Source: Candidatus Salinicoccus stercoripullorum (GTDB lineage Bacteria > Bacillota > Bacilli > Staphylococcales > Salinicoccaceae). From it: a stretch of 64,000 bases of DNA. A program made the translations under genes and the position numbers. The stretch covers positions 62,001 to 126,000 of the forward strand of contig DXHR01000035.1 in NCBI GenBank assembly GCA_019113295.1, read 5' to 3'. The notes under the pieces are model-generated. The model was not told the DNA's origin, searched no databases, and saw only the letters and a list, made by a program, of their open reading frames with translations. Below are positions 49,516 to 58,516 of this stretch, one piece after another (position 1 is the stretch's first letter; the number at the start of each line of letters is the position of its first letter).

Positions 49516-50694
49516 GTGCCGATTCATTTCAAACAGGCTTTTGTCTTCAAATCTTCCACCGATGAGCATGGAAGACATTCCGAATAATATCATGCCGCAG
49601 GCGACAAAGGTAATCTGTGTATAGCTGAAGTTCTGATTCAACAGTGTGCTGCCCAGTGTGGCACCGATGGAATTCGCCAGATTGAAAACGGAGGCTGCGA
49701 GTGTCCCGGACAGGGCGGGTGCCTCCTTCGCTGCAAAGATGATTTTTGAATTCAGCAGCGGCGTGGTTCCGAAAGTGCCGATACCGAATAATAGACTGGC
49801 AGCATAGGCAAGTACAGGGGTTTCAAGCATGAATGTGAAGGCAAACAGTACGATTCCGAGTATACCCATTGTCAGAGCAATCCTCTGACTCAGCTGTTCC
49901 GGCTGGACTGTGCCTCCGATGAAGTTCCCGGAAACAGCCCCGACACCGAACAGGAACATGCTGATGGTGATGCCGAGCGCTCCAAAGCCGGTGATATCCC
50001 TGAGCATCGGTTCCAAGAAAGTATAGGCTGTAAAGACGCCGGAGAAACCGAAGACGATGACGAAAATGGTCATGAGTACATTCTTGTTTTTGATGACCCT
50101 GAGCTCTTTTGAGATTTTAGGGATTTCTGCCGGCCGGTAATTCGGCGTGATCATGATGATGCCTATAAGAGTCACGAGCCCGAGAGCTGCGATGATCCAG
50201 AATACCAAACGCCAGTCCAGAGCAGCACCGACGAACGAACCGAATGGTACCCCGATCATTACTGCGATGGTCAGACCGCCGTTCACAGCGGCAATGCTGG
50301 CTGTTTTCTTATGCGGCGGAGAGATTGCCATTGCCAGGCTCATTGTCAACCCGAAAAAAGGTGCATGCATTGAAGCCGAAAGGAGTCTCGAGAAAAGCAG
50401 AATTTCAAAGGTCGGTGCAGTGGCTGCTATGATATTACTGATCAGAAAGACAGTGATGAGTATGATCAGCAAAATTTTTGGAGTGAATTTCAATGTTGCA
50501 AGACGGACGACCGGCCCGAAGACTGTCACGCTGATTGCATAGACACTCAGAAGGAGCCCGGTAGTTGCTATGGCGACATCAAGATCTGCTGCAAACTGGG
50601 TAAGCAGCCCTGTGACAACATATTCCGTCATACCGATGGCGAAAGTGCCGATCATAAACACTGCAATGATAATGTTTCTTGAAGGATTGAACAT
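49513..50694 (-). CDS. MFS transporter (DHA1/AraJ-like)
   Basis: A 393-residue carrier with 12 membrane segments, related to the AraJ/YdhP group of sugar or drug exporters: opening GTFAIGMTEYVVTGLLTQFA, then LLLSVYAISVTVFGPVV and the helix-5 ANSIGATLG-type segment near the end. Motif A is weak (VRLATLKFTPK). Substrate unknown. AAAGGAG precedes the chosen ATG; the open frame extends 35 codons further upstream without a ribosome site. It is divergent from another MFS gene. Confidence 0.85.
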   Translation of the reverse strand: MFNPSRNIIIAVFMIGTFAIGMTEYVVTGLLTQFAADLDVAIATTGLLLSVYAISVTVFGPVVRLATLKFTPKILLIILITVFLISNIIAATAPTFEILLFSRLLSASMHAPFFGLTMSLAMAISPPHKKTASIAAVNGGLTIAVMIGVPFGSFVGAALDWRLVFWIIAALGLVTLIGIIMITPNYRPAEIPKISKELRVIKNKNVLMTIFVIVFGFSGVFTAYTFLEPMLRDITGFGALGITISMFLFGVGAVSGNFIGGTVQPEQLSQRIALTMGILGIVLFAFTFMLETPVLAYAASLLFGIGTFGTTPLLNSKIIFAAKEAPALSGTLAASVFNLANSIGATLGSTLLNQNFSYTQITFVACGMILFGMSSMLIGGRFEDKSLFEMNRH

Positions 50695-50809
50695 AGGGGG
50701 CTCCTTTCGCTTTCTGCAGATATAAAAGGTAATGATATTACAAATGATACACACTGTCCATAAGTAAAATCGAAATATCAGCCGGGAAACGATATTCATG
50801 TAAATGAAA

Positions 50810-50840
50810 GCGTATTAACTTTTAGAAAATGTTAATACGC
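50810..50840. promoter_or_regulatory. Large dyad between the divergent MFS genes
   Basis: Perfect 10-base inverted repeat GCGTATTAAC/GTTAATACGC (50810-50819 with 50831-50840). Its centre, AACTTTTAGAAAATG (50817-50831), matches the CodY box in 12 of 15 positions. No T-run on either strand, so an operator is likelier than a terminator. The rest of the 340-base spacer holds a CTCCC/GGGAG hairpin near 50910-50935 and the promoter below. Confidence 0.45.
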
Positions 50841-50961
50841 AGAAAAAGAATTAAGAGATGATGGCTGAAGATGGTGATAGCCCCTGTAAAGAAATCGCTC
50901 CCCCTGTTCAATAAGGGAGGCAGATGGGCGGCGAAAAATCATATAATTATGAAAATTCACA

Positions 50962-50990
50962 TTGATACTTCATGGTATTCATGTTTTAAT
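50962..50990 (+). promoter_or_regulatory. Sigma-A promoter of the rightward MFS gene
   Basis: TTGATA, 17 bases, TTTAAT, about 47 bases before the start codon. It is followed by an A/T-rich leader with a TTAATTAA palindrome. Confidence 0.65.
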
Positions 50991-51036
50991 TATTAATTAA
51001 ACAAACGGGGAAATACAATAAAAGAAGGTAGTGCCT

Positions 51037-52290
51037 ATGGGTGAAAACATACGCATGGCATCGAGTCTCTATATCAACTATATATTGCTCGGCATGATCA
51101 ACCTGATCATCGCGCTGCACATGGGTTTTTTGACGGTACAGTTCAATACTGATGCAGCGGCAATCAGTATGCTGATTTCTGCCATCGGAATCGGCAAGCT
51201 GTTTGGCCTGTCGTTTGCAGGCAGGCTTTCGGATTCTCTCGGGAGAAAACCGATGGTGATTACAGCCTGCATACTCTATGTCATATTTCTTGTTGCCATA
51301 CCATTCTCGCCGACATACGCCGTCGCTTTTGTGTTTGCACTGCTTGCCGGGGTGGGGAATTCCATCCTCGATACAAGTACATATCCGGCCCTGATCGAAG
51401 GTTTTCCCAAGCGGGCGGGTTCTGCGGCTGTGCTGGTGAAAGCATTCATGTCAGTCGGCGCGACAATACTGCCTCTGATGATCACATTCTTCATCGCAGG
51501 GGACATGTTCTACGGATACACATTCATCATCATGGCTGCTGTATTTCTTTTCAATGCAATCCACCTGATCACAGTGATGTTCCCGAGACCGAATATGGTG
51601 GTAGTCGAACCGGGAGGGAGTGGTGAGCAGGAGGAGAAGAAAGGAGTAGAGTCCTATTTCACAGAAAAGCCAGTTTTTTGGAAAGAAGGCATCACCGTCA
51701 TCTTCATCGGCTTTACTTCCGTTTCACTGTTGATGGTCATCCAGACTTGGCTGGCAAAGTATGCACAGGAAATAGCGGGCCTTGGTGAATCAGCCGCCAT
51801 CAATCTGCTGAGCTTCTACAGTTTCGGTGGATTCATCACAGTCATTCTCCTGGCTGTAATGCTGGATAGGGTATTCAGGCATACAACGATATTGATGTTG
51901 TATCCCCTCGCAGCAATTGCAGCACTGTCTGTCCTGTTGTCCGTATCGAACTATTATGTGCTGGCAGGGATTGCATTCATACTCGGATTGTCCACAGCCG
52001 GATTGTTCCAGCTTGCGGTGACGCTCATGGCAGAATTTTTCCCCGGGAAGAAAGGGACGAGTACAGCCTTTGTCACACTATCATCGAGCATCGCTTTCAT
52101 CGTAATCCCTTACGTGACAGGTCTGATTGACAGGCATGCCGGGGTCTCGTTCATATTCCTGTTCGAGATGCTCATCGCTCTGGCTGCACTGGTACTGGGA
52201 ATGTTCATATCAATCAGATATAAAAAAGTGTTCAACGTTCCTGCCCGTAAAAGTATACTGCCCGTAAACACTGACCTGGTACAGAAATAG
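51037..52290 (+). CDS. MFS transporter
   Basis: A 417-residue carrier with 12 membrane segments. Motif A is clear (GRLSDSLGRKP, about residues 63-73) and a long cytosolic loop with a charged stretch (GGSGEQEEKKGVESYF) lies between helices 6 and 7. The C-terminal half contains FFPGKKGTSTAFVTLSSSIA. It resembles single-substrate sugar or organic-acid carriers more than drug exporters, but I cannot name the substrate. The ATG used follows GAAGGTAG. Confidence 0.82.
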   Translation: MGENIRMASSLYINYILLGMINLIIALHMGFLTVQFNTDAAAISMLISAIGIGKLFGLSFAGRLSDSLGRKPMVITACILYVIFLVAIPFSPTYAVAFVFALLAGVGNSILDTSTYPALIEGFPKRAGSAAVLVKAFMSVGATILPLMITFFIAGDMFYGYTFIIMAAVFLFNAIHLITVMFPRPNMVVVEPGGSGEQEEKKGVESYFTEKPVFWKEGITVIFIGFTSVSLLMVIQTWLAKYAQEIAGLGESAAINLLSFYSFGGFITVILLAVMLDRVFRHTTILMLYPLAAIAALSVLLSVSNYYVLAGIAFILGLSTAGLFQLAVTLMAEFFPGKKGTSTAFVTLSSSIAFIVIPYVTGLIDRHAGVSFIFLFEMLIALAALVLGMFISIRYKKVFNVPARKSILPVNTDLVQK

Positions 52291-52376
52291 TATCAGGCAG
52301 TGTTTTTCAGTTTTGGCCGGAAATATGTTATAACAGGGCTACATAAGTTTTAAATATGGTGTGAAGGGATGATTTC

Positions 52377-52658
52377 GTGGTTAAGGAAATGAAGCTGAAC
52401 GATCATACTTTTGAATTGACCGGCTTTGAAGAGAGAGAAGAGAACGGCAGGCTGGTTGTTTCAGTGAAATTCAATGTGACAAGCGAAGAGTATCATGACG
52501 TGACCACGCTTTTATACGAGGAGGATTTCAATATCTCCGTTCCTGAAAAAGATATGAAGTTCAAAGGTGTCATAACAAACTATTTAACATCCCTCGATAA
52601 CCTGTATGAAGATGATCAGACAGGGGAGTATCAGGTGACTTTTACTGAAATTGAATAA
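52377..52658 (+). CDS. YkvR family protein (DUF3219)
   Basis: A 93-residue small cytosolic protein, mostly beta strands, matching the DUF3219/YkvR pattern (MKLNDHTFELTGFEE; VSVKFNVTSEEYHDVTTLLY). Function unknown. The start is taken as GTG after GAAGGGATG; an ATG four codons later is possible but has no spaced site. It ends 15 bases before the flavin oxidoreductase start, so the two may be co-transcribed. Confidence 0.75.
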   Translation: MVKEMKLNDHTFELTGFEEREENGRLVVSVKFNVTSEEYHDVTTLLYEEDFNISVPEKDMKFKGVITNYLTSLDNLYEDDQTGEYQVTFTEIE

Positions 52659-52673
52659 TTGGAGAATCGTTAT

Positions 52674-53669
52674 ATGAAGTTGGGTATATTGGACCAGTCC
52701 CCCATATCAGACGACCAGACGCCGCATGAGGCCCTCAGGGCAACAATGAAACTTGCACAGACGGCAGAATCACTGGGGTACACCCGCTTCTGGGCAGCTG
52801 AACATCATGGTCTGCCAGGGCTTGCTTCGAGTGTTCCTGAAGTGATGCTCGGCTATATCGGGGCCAATACAGATAAAATAAGAATCGGCTCCGGTGCAGT
52901 TCTCTTGCCGTACTATAAACCTTATAAAGTGGCGGAGACGTATAATATGCTCGGGACCCTGTTTCCGGGACGTGTGGACATCGGTGTCGGCAGGGCGCCG
53001 GGAGGCCCCGCCGAGGTGTCTGAAGCTTTGTCCGACAACTTCCTTCAGAGTGTTTTCAGGATGCCGGATCTGCTCAAAGATCTGATCAGGTATGTCGATG
53101 ATGCAGATGAAAAGATAAAAGCCGGCCCGGTGCCGCCTGAGAGACCTGATATATGGATGCTCGGCACAAGCAGGAAGAGTGCCAAAGCAGCAGCTGGGAA
53201 CGGTCTTTATTATGCGTTCGGACAGTTCATGAGTGATGCAGAAGGCAAAGATGTCATCGACGAATACCGGAAGGCATTTAAACCGCGCTCTGAAAGGCAG
53301 GGCTCCTACGCTATCATCACACTGTCGGTAATCTGTGCAGAAACGAATGAAATGGCGGCGAAGCTCGCATACAGCTGTCTCATCTGGCAGGTAAAGAAGG
53401 ATAAAGAAGGGGAATTTGAAAATCTGCCTTCTCTGGAAGCAGCCGAAGCAGCCGTCCTTTCCCCGGAGGAAAAAAAGCAGGTGGATGGCATGAAAAATCA
53501 GATGATCATCGGCGATCCGGCGACAGTGAAGCAGGAACTTGAAAAGATACATGAAGAGACAGGGGCGGATGAAATCATGATCGTCACCCTCACACATTCA
53601 CCGGAAGACAAACGGGAATCCTACAGACTGATTGCAGAACAATTCGATCTGGGTAAATATGATAGATAA
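52674..53669 (+). CDS. LLM-class flavin-dependent oxidoreductase
   Basis: Luciferase-like monooxygenase fold using reduced FMN, 331 residues. Family landmarks are the opening KLGILDQSPIS, RFWAAEHHGLPGLASSVPEV (flavin region), RIGSGAVLLPYYKPYKVAE and PGRVDIGVGRAPGG. It belongs to the group 1 alkanal-monooxygenase-like type common in Firmicutes; the substrate is not predictable. TTGGAGA precedes the ATG. A very strong terminator follows. Confidence 0.88.
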   Translation: MKLGILDQSPISDDQTPHEALRATMKLAQTAESLGYTRFWAAEHHGLPGLASSVPEVMLGYIGANTDKIRIGSGAVLLPYYKPYKVAETYNMLGTLFPGRVDIGVGRAPGGPAEVSEALSDNFLQSVFRMPDLLKDLIRYVDDADEKIKAGPVPPERPDIWMLGTSRKSAKAAAGNGLYYAFGQFMSDAEGKDVIDEYRKAFKPRSERQGSYAIITLSVICAETNEMAAKLAYSCLIWQVKKDKEGEFENLPSLEAAEAAVLSPEEKKQVDGMKNQMIIGDPATVKQELEKIHEETGADEIMIVTLTHSPEDKRESYRLIAEQFDLGKYDR

Positions 53670-53671
53670 AG

Positions 53672-53722
53672 AAACGCAACTTTCCGTTACTGTATAAACA
53701 GTAACGGAAAGTTGCGTTTTTT
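53672..53722. terminator. Long perfect terminator hairpin
   Basis: A perfect 21-base stem (53672-53692 with 53699-53719) with a 6-base loop, followed by TTTT. It serves the oxidoreductase gene. The left side begins with a short A-run, so leftward use by the dehydratase gene is possible. Confidence 0.92.
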
Positions 53723-53781
53723 AATCGAGCGGGAATATTTAAATGCATTTACAGGAATTTCAGCTATTTACCTGTCTCTTT

Positions 53782-54741
53782 TTAATAGTGGATATTTTTC
53801 AGTTTTTCCAGAAAATCCAGCCCGACATTGCCGCCCGAGATAACTAGGCACACTTTATCTTCGGGAGAGACATCGAGTGAACCTTCAAGCAGGGCGCCGG
53901 CGGTGATGGCAGAGGAGGGCTCTGCAATGATTTTCCCTTCCATCATCAGGAGTTTCATCCCTTTCAGGATGAATTCCTCCGAAACGGTCATCATCTTGTC
54001 CACGTATTCCTCCACTATCGGGAAATTCCTTTCCCCCGGCTGGGAGGTAACGAGTGCATCCGCCACCGTCTCCCTTCTGGTCACTGCGGTAACCTCACCT
54101 CTTGCCAGGCTTTCTGTGTATCTCGGAAGGTTCGCAGGCTCTGCGCCGTATACTCTCATGACAGGCGCTGTGAGTTTGATCGCGGTGGAACTGCTTGCGA
54201 GCAGTCCGCCACCGCTTGCCGGCATGATGACATGATCGAGTGCATTGTTTTGGGAGGTGATCTCAAGTCCGACCGTCCCCTGGCCGGCCATGACGCCGTA
54301 ATCATCAAACGGAGGGATGTAGGTGTAATCATATTTTTCGGCGAGCGCTTCTGTCACTTCGAATCTCTCTCTTACGTCACAGCGGATGAGTTCTGCGCCG
54401 AGTGCCTCGATTGCATCGGCTTTGAATTTGGAACCACTTTCGGGGACAACCACAGTGGCATTGATGCCGAGCTGTTTTGCGGCAAAAGCAACAGCCCGGC
54501 CGTGATTTCCTGAGGACGTCGTGATGATCCCCTTTTCCAGCACACTTTCCGGCAGCTGGAGGATTTTATTCATCGCGCCGCGTATTTTAAAAGCGTTCGT
54601 CTTCTGCATGCTTTCCATTTTGAGGTAGACTTCACAGCCCAGAAACGGATCCAGGCTTTTCATGCGCAGAAGCGGTGTCTCCTCGGTGTATGGAGCAATC
54701 CGTTCCGCAGCTTCTTTTATGTGATCCAATGTCAGATTCAT
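53782..54741 (-). CDS. Threonine/serine dehydratase family PLP enzyme
   Basis: Fold-type II pyridoxal-phosphate enzyme, 319 residues, without a regulatory ACT domain, so of the catabolic or racemase-like type. Lys52 in TNAFKIRGA is the cofactor lysine. SSGNHGRAVAFAAKQLG and the glycine loop ASGGGLLASS bind substrate carboxylate and phosphate. Catabolic threonine dehydratase, serine dehydratase and serine racemase cannot be separated by eye. A GGGAGGG site precedes the ATG used; the open frame extends 21 codons further upstream. Confidence 0.88.
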   Translation of the reverse strand: MNLTLDHIKEAAERIAPYTEETPLLRMKSLDPFLGCEVYLKMESMQKTNAFKIRGAMNKILQLPESVLEKGIITTSSGNHGRAVAFAAKQLGINATVVVPESGSKFKADAIEALGAELIRCDVRERFEVTEALAEKYDYTYIPPFDDYGVMAGQGTVGLEITSQNNALDHVIMPASGGGLLASSSTAIKLTAPVMRVYGAEPANLPRYTESLARGEVTAVTRRETVADALVTSQPGERNFPIVEEYVDKMMTVSEEFILKGMKLLMMEGKIIAEPSSAITAGALLEGSLDVSPEDKVCLVISGGNVGLDFLEKLKNIHY

Positions 54742-54846
54742 AATTGCACCCTCCCTGATAATAAAGTTTACGGCACTGATATTTCTGAACCATCCGGCGT
54801 CCATTCAATAAGTTGATATGACTTCATTATAGAACAGATGCCTGTC

Positions 54847-54867
54847 GGGTTCAGGTATAATGAACCC
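54847..54867 (+). promoter_or_regulatory. Dyad overlapping a -10 element
   Basis: GGGTTCA-N7-TGAACCC with TATAAT at 54856-54861 in its centre, 29 bases before the next gene. This is operator geometry for an unidentified repressor. There is no clear -35. Confidence 0.45.
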
Positions 54868-54895
54868 ATATCAGATAAATGAGGGAGGAAATGTG

Positions 54896-55303
54896 ATGCA
54901 GCACATAACACTGATGGAAGCATATGCCATTGAAACTCTGAGGAGCAGCGGCTATTCCAATGAAACCATTCTGGAAAAAGTGAGAAATGATGAAATGACG
55001 GATTTCAAGTCTGCGGACAGCAGCATGGATTACAGCGGACTCCGGATGCTTGAATCAGGAAATTTCCTGGGAAATATACTGGAGGAAGGATACCAGGTGA
55101 AATTCCTGACGATCAACGGGCTGACGAATCTCATCCGGATGAAATACGGAAAAAAGCAGGATGATGATTACAGGCTCGAGGATTTTACAGTATCGGAACT
55201 ACAGCTCGGTGATACAGATGTGGAAGTTCTGGGTAACCTGCTTTCCTCAAACTGGGAGATGAAGTGGACGGATAAGGGCGTCACTATTTTCCCGGCCGGG
55301 TAA
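54896..55303 (+). CDS. Conserved-looking protein of unknown function
   Basis: A 135-residue soluble protein I do not recognise. The N-terminal third is helical (MEAYAIETLRSSGYSNETIL), the middle contains FLTINGLTNLIRMKYGKKQD, and the end is beta-rich (LLSSNWEMKWTDKGVTIFP). No signal peptide, membrane segment or metal motif. GGGAGG precedes the ATG; an in-frame start 12 codons earlier lies in the promoter dyad. Probably monocistronic. Confidence 0.65.
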   Translation: MQHITLMEAYAIETLRSSGYSNETILEKVRNDEMTDFKSADSSMDYSGLRMLESGNFLGNILEEGYQVKFLTINGLTNLIRMKYGKKQDDDYRLEDFTVSELQLGDTDVEVLGNLLSSNWEMKWTDKGVTIFPAG

Positions 55304-55399
55304 AATGTCAGGAGCCGAATGATTGCGGAACCAGCAAGTTTCGCTCTATGATAGCTGTATCAGCATAATATAAAACAAGACTTACAGGGGGTATATTCA

Positions 55400-56392
55400 A
55401 TGAAAGCAGTGCTTCATGAAGGTGTATCAGGAATGGAAGGTTTGAAATACGGTGAAGTGGAGAAAATGGAACCGAAGGCTGGGGAAGTGAGGATCAGGCT
55501 GAAGTCAGCTGGACTGAACCACCGAGACCTCTTCGTGCCGGACCGGCATAAAGCGGAAGATCCGGCACTGATTCTCGGTTCTGACGGTGCCGGCATAGTG
55601 GATGGTGTCGGTGATGGTGTGGATAATGTAAAAGCAGGGGATGAAGTCATCATCAATCCGTCACTCGGGTGGCGGAAGAACAGCGACGCGCCGCCGGAAG
55701 GTTTTGAAATAGTGGGCATGCCTTTTGATGGAACGTTCGCTGAATGCATCACCCTCCCTTCTGAAAACGCAGTACGAAAGCCCGGATACCTTTCATGGGA
55801 GGAAGCCGGCGTACTGGCATTGTCAGCCATGACTGCATACCGCGCACTATTTACACGGGCAAAAGTCAGAGAAGGTATGACGGTCCTCATTCCCGGAGCA
55901 ACAGGCGGAGCCGGAACGTTCCTGCTCCAGTTTGCGAAAGCGGCCGGTGCGAAAGTGTATGTGACGTCGAGATCTGAAGAAAAACGCAGCCAGGCGCTGG
56001 AGCTCGGTGCAGACAAGGCGATAGACAGTGAAGCGGACTGGAACGATGAGCTTGCCGGTGAAAAGGTTGACGTTGTGATTGAAAGTGTCGGTGCGGCAAC
56101 CTTCAACAAATCGGTCGGCCAGCTGCGCCGCGGCGGGACATTGACAGCGTTCGGAGCATCGGCCGGTGACACTGTGGAATTCGATCTGAGAAAATTCTTC
56201 TATGGGCAATACAATCTTCTCGGCTCCACCATGGCGAGTGCAGAGGAGCTGCATGAAATGCTTGAATTCATCGAAAAGCATGAAATCAGGCCTGTCATGG
56301 ACAGGTCCTATCCGCTTTCCGATTTCAAAGAGGCATTCGACCGCCTGGAGAACTCGGGGATGATGGGCAAGATCGTATTCAATATTGAATGA
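55400..56392 (+). CDS. Medium-chain dehydrogenase/quinone oxidoreductase-like
   Basis: NAD(P)H-dependent MDR enzyme, 330 residues. GroES-like N-terminal half (SAGLNHRDLFVPDRHK; LGSDGAGIVDGVGDGV) and a Rossmann half with GATGGAGTFLLQFAKAAGA. The structural-zinc cysteines are absent, as in quinone oxidoreductases and related reductases. It resembles Bacillus YogA-type proteins. A GGGGG-containing site precedes the ATG. Upstream lies a small dyad TGATA-GCTG-TATCA (55349-55362) close to the likely -10. Confidence 0.85.
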   Translation: MKAVLHEGVSGMEGLKYGEVEKMEPKAGEVRIRLKSAGLNHRDLFVPDRHKAEDPALILGSDGAGIVDGVGDGVDNVKAGDEVIINPSLGWRKNSDAPPEGFEIVGMPFDGTFAECITLPSENAVRKPGYLSWEEAGVLALSAMTAYRALFTRAKVREGMTVLIPGATGGAGTFLLQFAKAAGAKVYVTSRSEEKRSQALELGADKAIDSEADWNDELAGEKVDVVIESVGAATFNKSVGQLRRGGTLTAFGASAGDTVEFDLRKFFYGQYNLLGSTMASAEELHEMLEFIEKHEIRPVMDRSYPLSDFKEAFDRLENSGMMGKIVFNIE

Positions 56393-56490
56393 TTCGATTT
56401 TCGGTATAAAGATGATTTTGTAATTAAATTGATCTCCAGCGGGTAGAGATTATTGTATAATTTCACGATTTCACGCGGGGAGTGAAAAAC

Positions 56491-56817
56491 ATGCCGAAGA
56501 TGAAAAAGGATAAGAACTACTTCGAATTTGATATAGGCAGTTTCGGAGTTTTCTTCAACAAAAAATATCATCTGGTGTCAACCGTCAACGATCTGATGCT
56601 CGGTATCTGGTTTGTAGTAGGGAGTGTATTTTTCCTCTTTCACTCGACCATGATGGCCGGCACTATCCTCTTCATCCTGGGCAGTCTCCAGTTGCTTGCC
56701 CGGCCGATTTTGAAACTGCTGCACGGATTCTTCATAAGGAAAGAGACAGAGCAGGAAATGAAAGAGGATACACCTTCGGAAATCATAGAAGAACTGACAG
56801 ATCAAGATGAGCGATGA
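56491..56817 (+). CDS. YrhK-like small membrane protein
   Basis: A 108-residue protein with two membrane segments (about 36-52 and 57-78) between charged ends, fitting the YrhK domain pattern (STVNDLMLGIWFVVGSVFF; ILFILGSLQLLARPILKLLH). The C-terminal tail is acidic (EEDTPSEI-like). Function unknown. GGGGAG lies 8 bases before the ATG used; an in-frame GTG overlaps that site. Confidence 0.7.
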   Translation: MPKMKKDKNYFEFDIGSFGVFFNKKYHLVSTVNDLMLGIWFVVGSVFFLFHSTMMAGTILFILGSLQLLARPILKLLHGFFIRKETEQEMKEDTPSEIIEELTDQDER

Positions 56818-56825
56818 AGTATACA

Positions 56826-56859
56826 AAGCCCGATGCGGAGTGAATGACGCATCGGGCTT
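56826..56859 (+). terminator. Hairpin after the yrhK-like gene
   Basis: Perfect 12-base stem AAGCCCGATGCG/CGCATCGGGCTT with a 10-base loop. The following bases (CACTATC) lack a T-run, so termination may be inefficient. Confidence 0.55.
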
Positions 56860-56949
56860 CACTATCGGAAAATGTCAAAAGTAGAGGGATTTGTCCTCTG
56901 CACTTGTGATAGAATCCATGTATGACATATACAGAGCCGGGGGATTCTG

Positions 56950-57657
56950 ATGAATTATTTTTGGGATGAAGCCGTTCCTTATATACAGGTAGGCGGAGCG
57001 GGACACATTACATATATAATATTCCTAGTCATTGTTTTCATCATCGTTTTCAGAAAGAGGAGGGATTTCAGGGGTGGGGAAGCCGGTATATATCTGGTTT
57101 TTGCCGTCCTCGGTCTGATCCATCAGCTGATGATCACCAGCTGGTATATTTTCGAAACCGGCTACGATCTGAGGGATGCCATGCCGCTTCACATCTGCAG
57201 GGTGGTCGTTTGGTTCATCATCATCCAGGGGGTCGTCAGAAAGTGCTGGATGCATGATTTGATATTCTATTTCGGTCTCTATGCATACGGCTCCTTTGCA
57301 TTGCCTATTGCCATCCATCCCCCTCACCACTTCGTGGGATGGACATTTGTGCTGCTGCATACCGTCATCATCATCTATCCTTTCGTCATCCACTGGATGA
57401 CGGGATGGGAGCCGGCATTCAAGGGGGCGATACGCAGCTTTGGGGTGTTCCTCGTGTACTTCGCAGTGATACTGGCTGTGAATGCACTCGTCGACGGAAA
57501 CTATTTCTACATGGATGACAGGCCTTTCCTGCACAACATGCCTGAAATTCCGTATACCGTCCTGAATATCGCCGGTACGTTCGGGATTTTCATGGTCGGG
57601 CTCATGCTTTCCAAAATACTGATGAAATTTGAAAAACAGAGTTACCCGATAGAATAA
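56950..57657 (+). CDS. YwaF/TIGR02206 family membrane protein
   Basis: A 235-residue protein with six or seven membrane segments. The family marks are PLHICRVVVWFII (about residue 78), a charged FRKRR loop, and HFVGWTFVLLHTVIIIYPFV. Members are widespread in Firmicutes and have no assigned function. It is followed by another membrane protein gene after 57 bases; the two may form an operon. Confidence 0.78.
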   Translation: MNYFWDEAVPYIQVGGAGHITYIIFLVIVFIIVFRKRRDFRGGEAGIYLVFAVLGLIHQLMITSWYIFETGYDLRDAMPLHICRVVVWFIIIQGVVRKCWMHDLIFYFGLYAYGSFALPIAIHPPHHFVGWTFVLLHTVIIIYPFVIHWMTGWEPAFKGAIRSFGVFLVYFAVILAVNALVDGNYFYMDDRPFLHNMPEIPYTVLNIAGTFGIFMVGLMLSKILMKFEKQSYPIE

Positions 57658-57714
57658 AGGCGGGTTCAGTGGTTTTTATTCCTGTGTGGCATAATTTCGA
57701 AAGGAGGTAACTGC

Positions 57715-58437
57715 ATGATAATTACGATTGCTTTCATACTGTTCGGAGGACAGCTTATCAAGTCGTTCTATACGCATTACATATCAGAAAAACGGAAGTA
57801 TTTCAGCTTTGACGACCGGCGGTTTACGGAAGATGATTACATGAAGGTCCAGGATTTGAATATCGGCGGGCTGGAGCGTGTTTTCCTCTATATAATGTTC
57901 GCCATTTATGCAGGGGCTCTGCTGGTGCATCTTTTCCTAAGCCCGATACTGAGTATATGGCTTCTCGGTGCATTTTTCTCCTGCATCCTGCTGCTGAGCG
58001 TAATTGTCGATCTGAAGCTGTATACTATCGCCTATGACAAGACACATATCATCATGGCTGTCATCTGGCTGGTGATGATCATCGGCATATTCGGTTTTCT
58101 GACGATGGCAAGTATCAACGACAGCGACATGTCTTTTGAAACGGATGAATTCACTCTGGCATCACTCGATTACGGCATCCCATACGATGATATTGAAAGT
58201 GTGGAAATGACAGACACCGCACCGCAAATCCCATCCAACCATCTTGTACTGGGCGTGGGCGGACATCTCCACGGCACTTTCATCGAAAGTGCAGCGAATG
58301 TGTACAGGCTGGATATCGAAGATAAAGGTCAGCCGATGATCCATTTAAAGACAGTGAATATGGATATTTATATAAATGACAGTGACGCCGGGACGACCAA
58401 AACGTGGTTTGAAGAACTGTCTTCAAGGACGGAATGA
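57715..58437 (+). CDS. Membrane protein of unknown function with C-terminal soluble domain
   Basis: A 240-residue protein. One hydrophobic segment lies at the extreme N terminus and three more at about 52-70, 76-97 and 108-128. The last 105 residues are soluble and beta-rich (DTAPQIPSNHLVLGVGGHLH; YRLDIEDKGQPMIHLKTVNM), recalling membrane-associated PH-like domains, but I do not recognise a family. AAAGGAGG precedes the ATG. Confidence 0.65.
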   Translation: MIITIAFILFGGQLIKSFYTHYISEKRKYFSFDDRRFTEDDYMKVQDLNIGGLERVFLYIMFAIYAGALLVHLFLSPILSIWLLGAFFSCILLLSVIVDLKLYTIAYDKTHIIMAVIWLVMIIGIFGFLTMASINDSDMSFETDEFTLASLDYGIPYDDIESVEMTDTAPQIPSNHLVLGVGGHLHGTFIESAANVYRLDIEDKGQPMIHLKTVNMDIYINDSDAGTTKTWFEELSSRTE

Positions 58438-58516
58438 TGGTCAGTGTTGACATGAAAGGCGTTTCATAGGGTAGACTTGCTGTAATCTTTAAAAATATGA
58501 CTAGAGGTGCAGAGGA

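Noticed and set aside
52770..53597. Minus-strand frame of 275 codons opposite the LLM oxidoreductase
   Set aside because: Cys/Phe/His-rich shadow without start signal; the plus-strand protein has full family motifs.
55349..55362. TGATA-GCTG-TATCA as a second FLP/FNR site
   Set aside because: Half sites lack the TTGA core, and the position (about -20 from a likely start) does not fit activation; kept only as a minor dyad.
58441..58480. TTGACA near 58446 as a promoter of the HAD gene
   Set aside because: At 17 bases the downstream hexamer is GGTAGA, too far from a -10 element to call.
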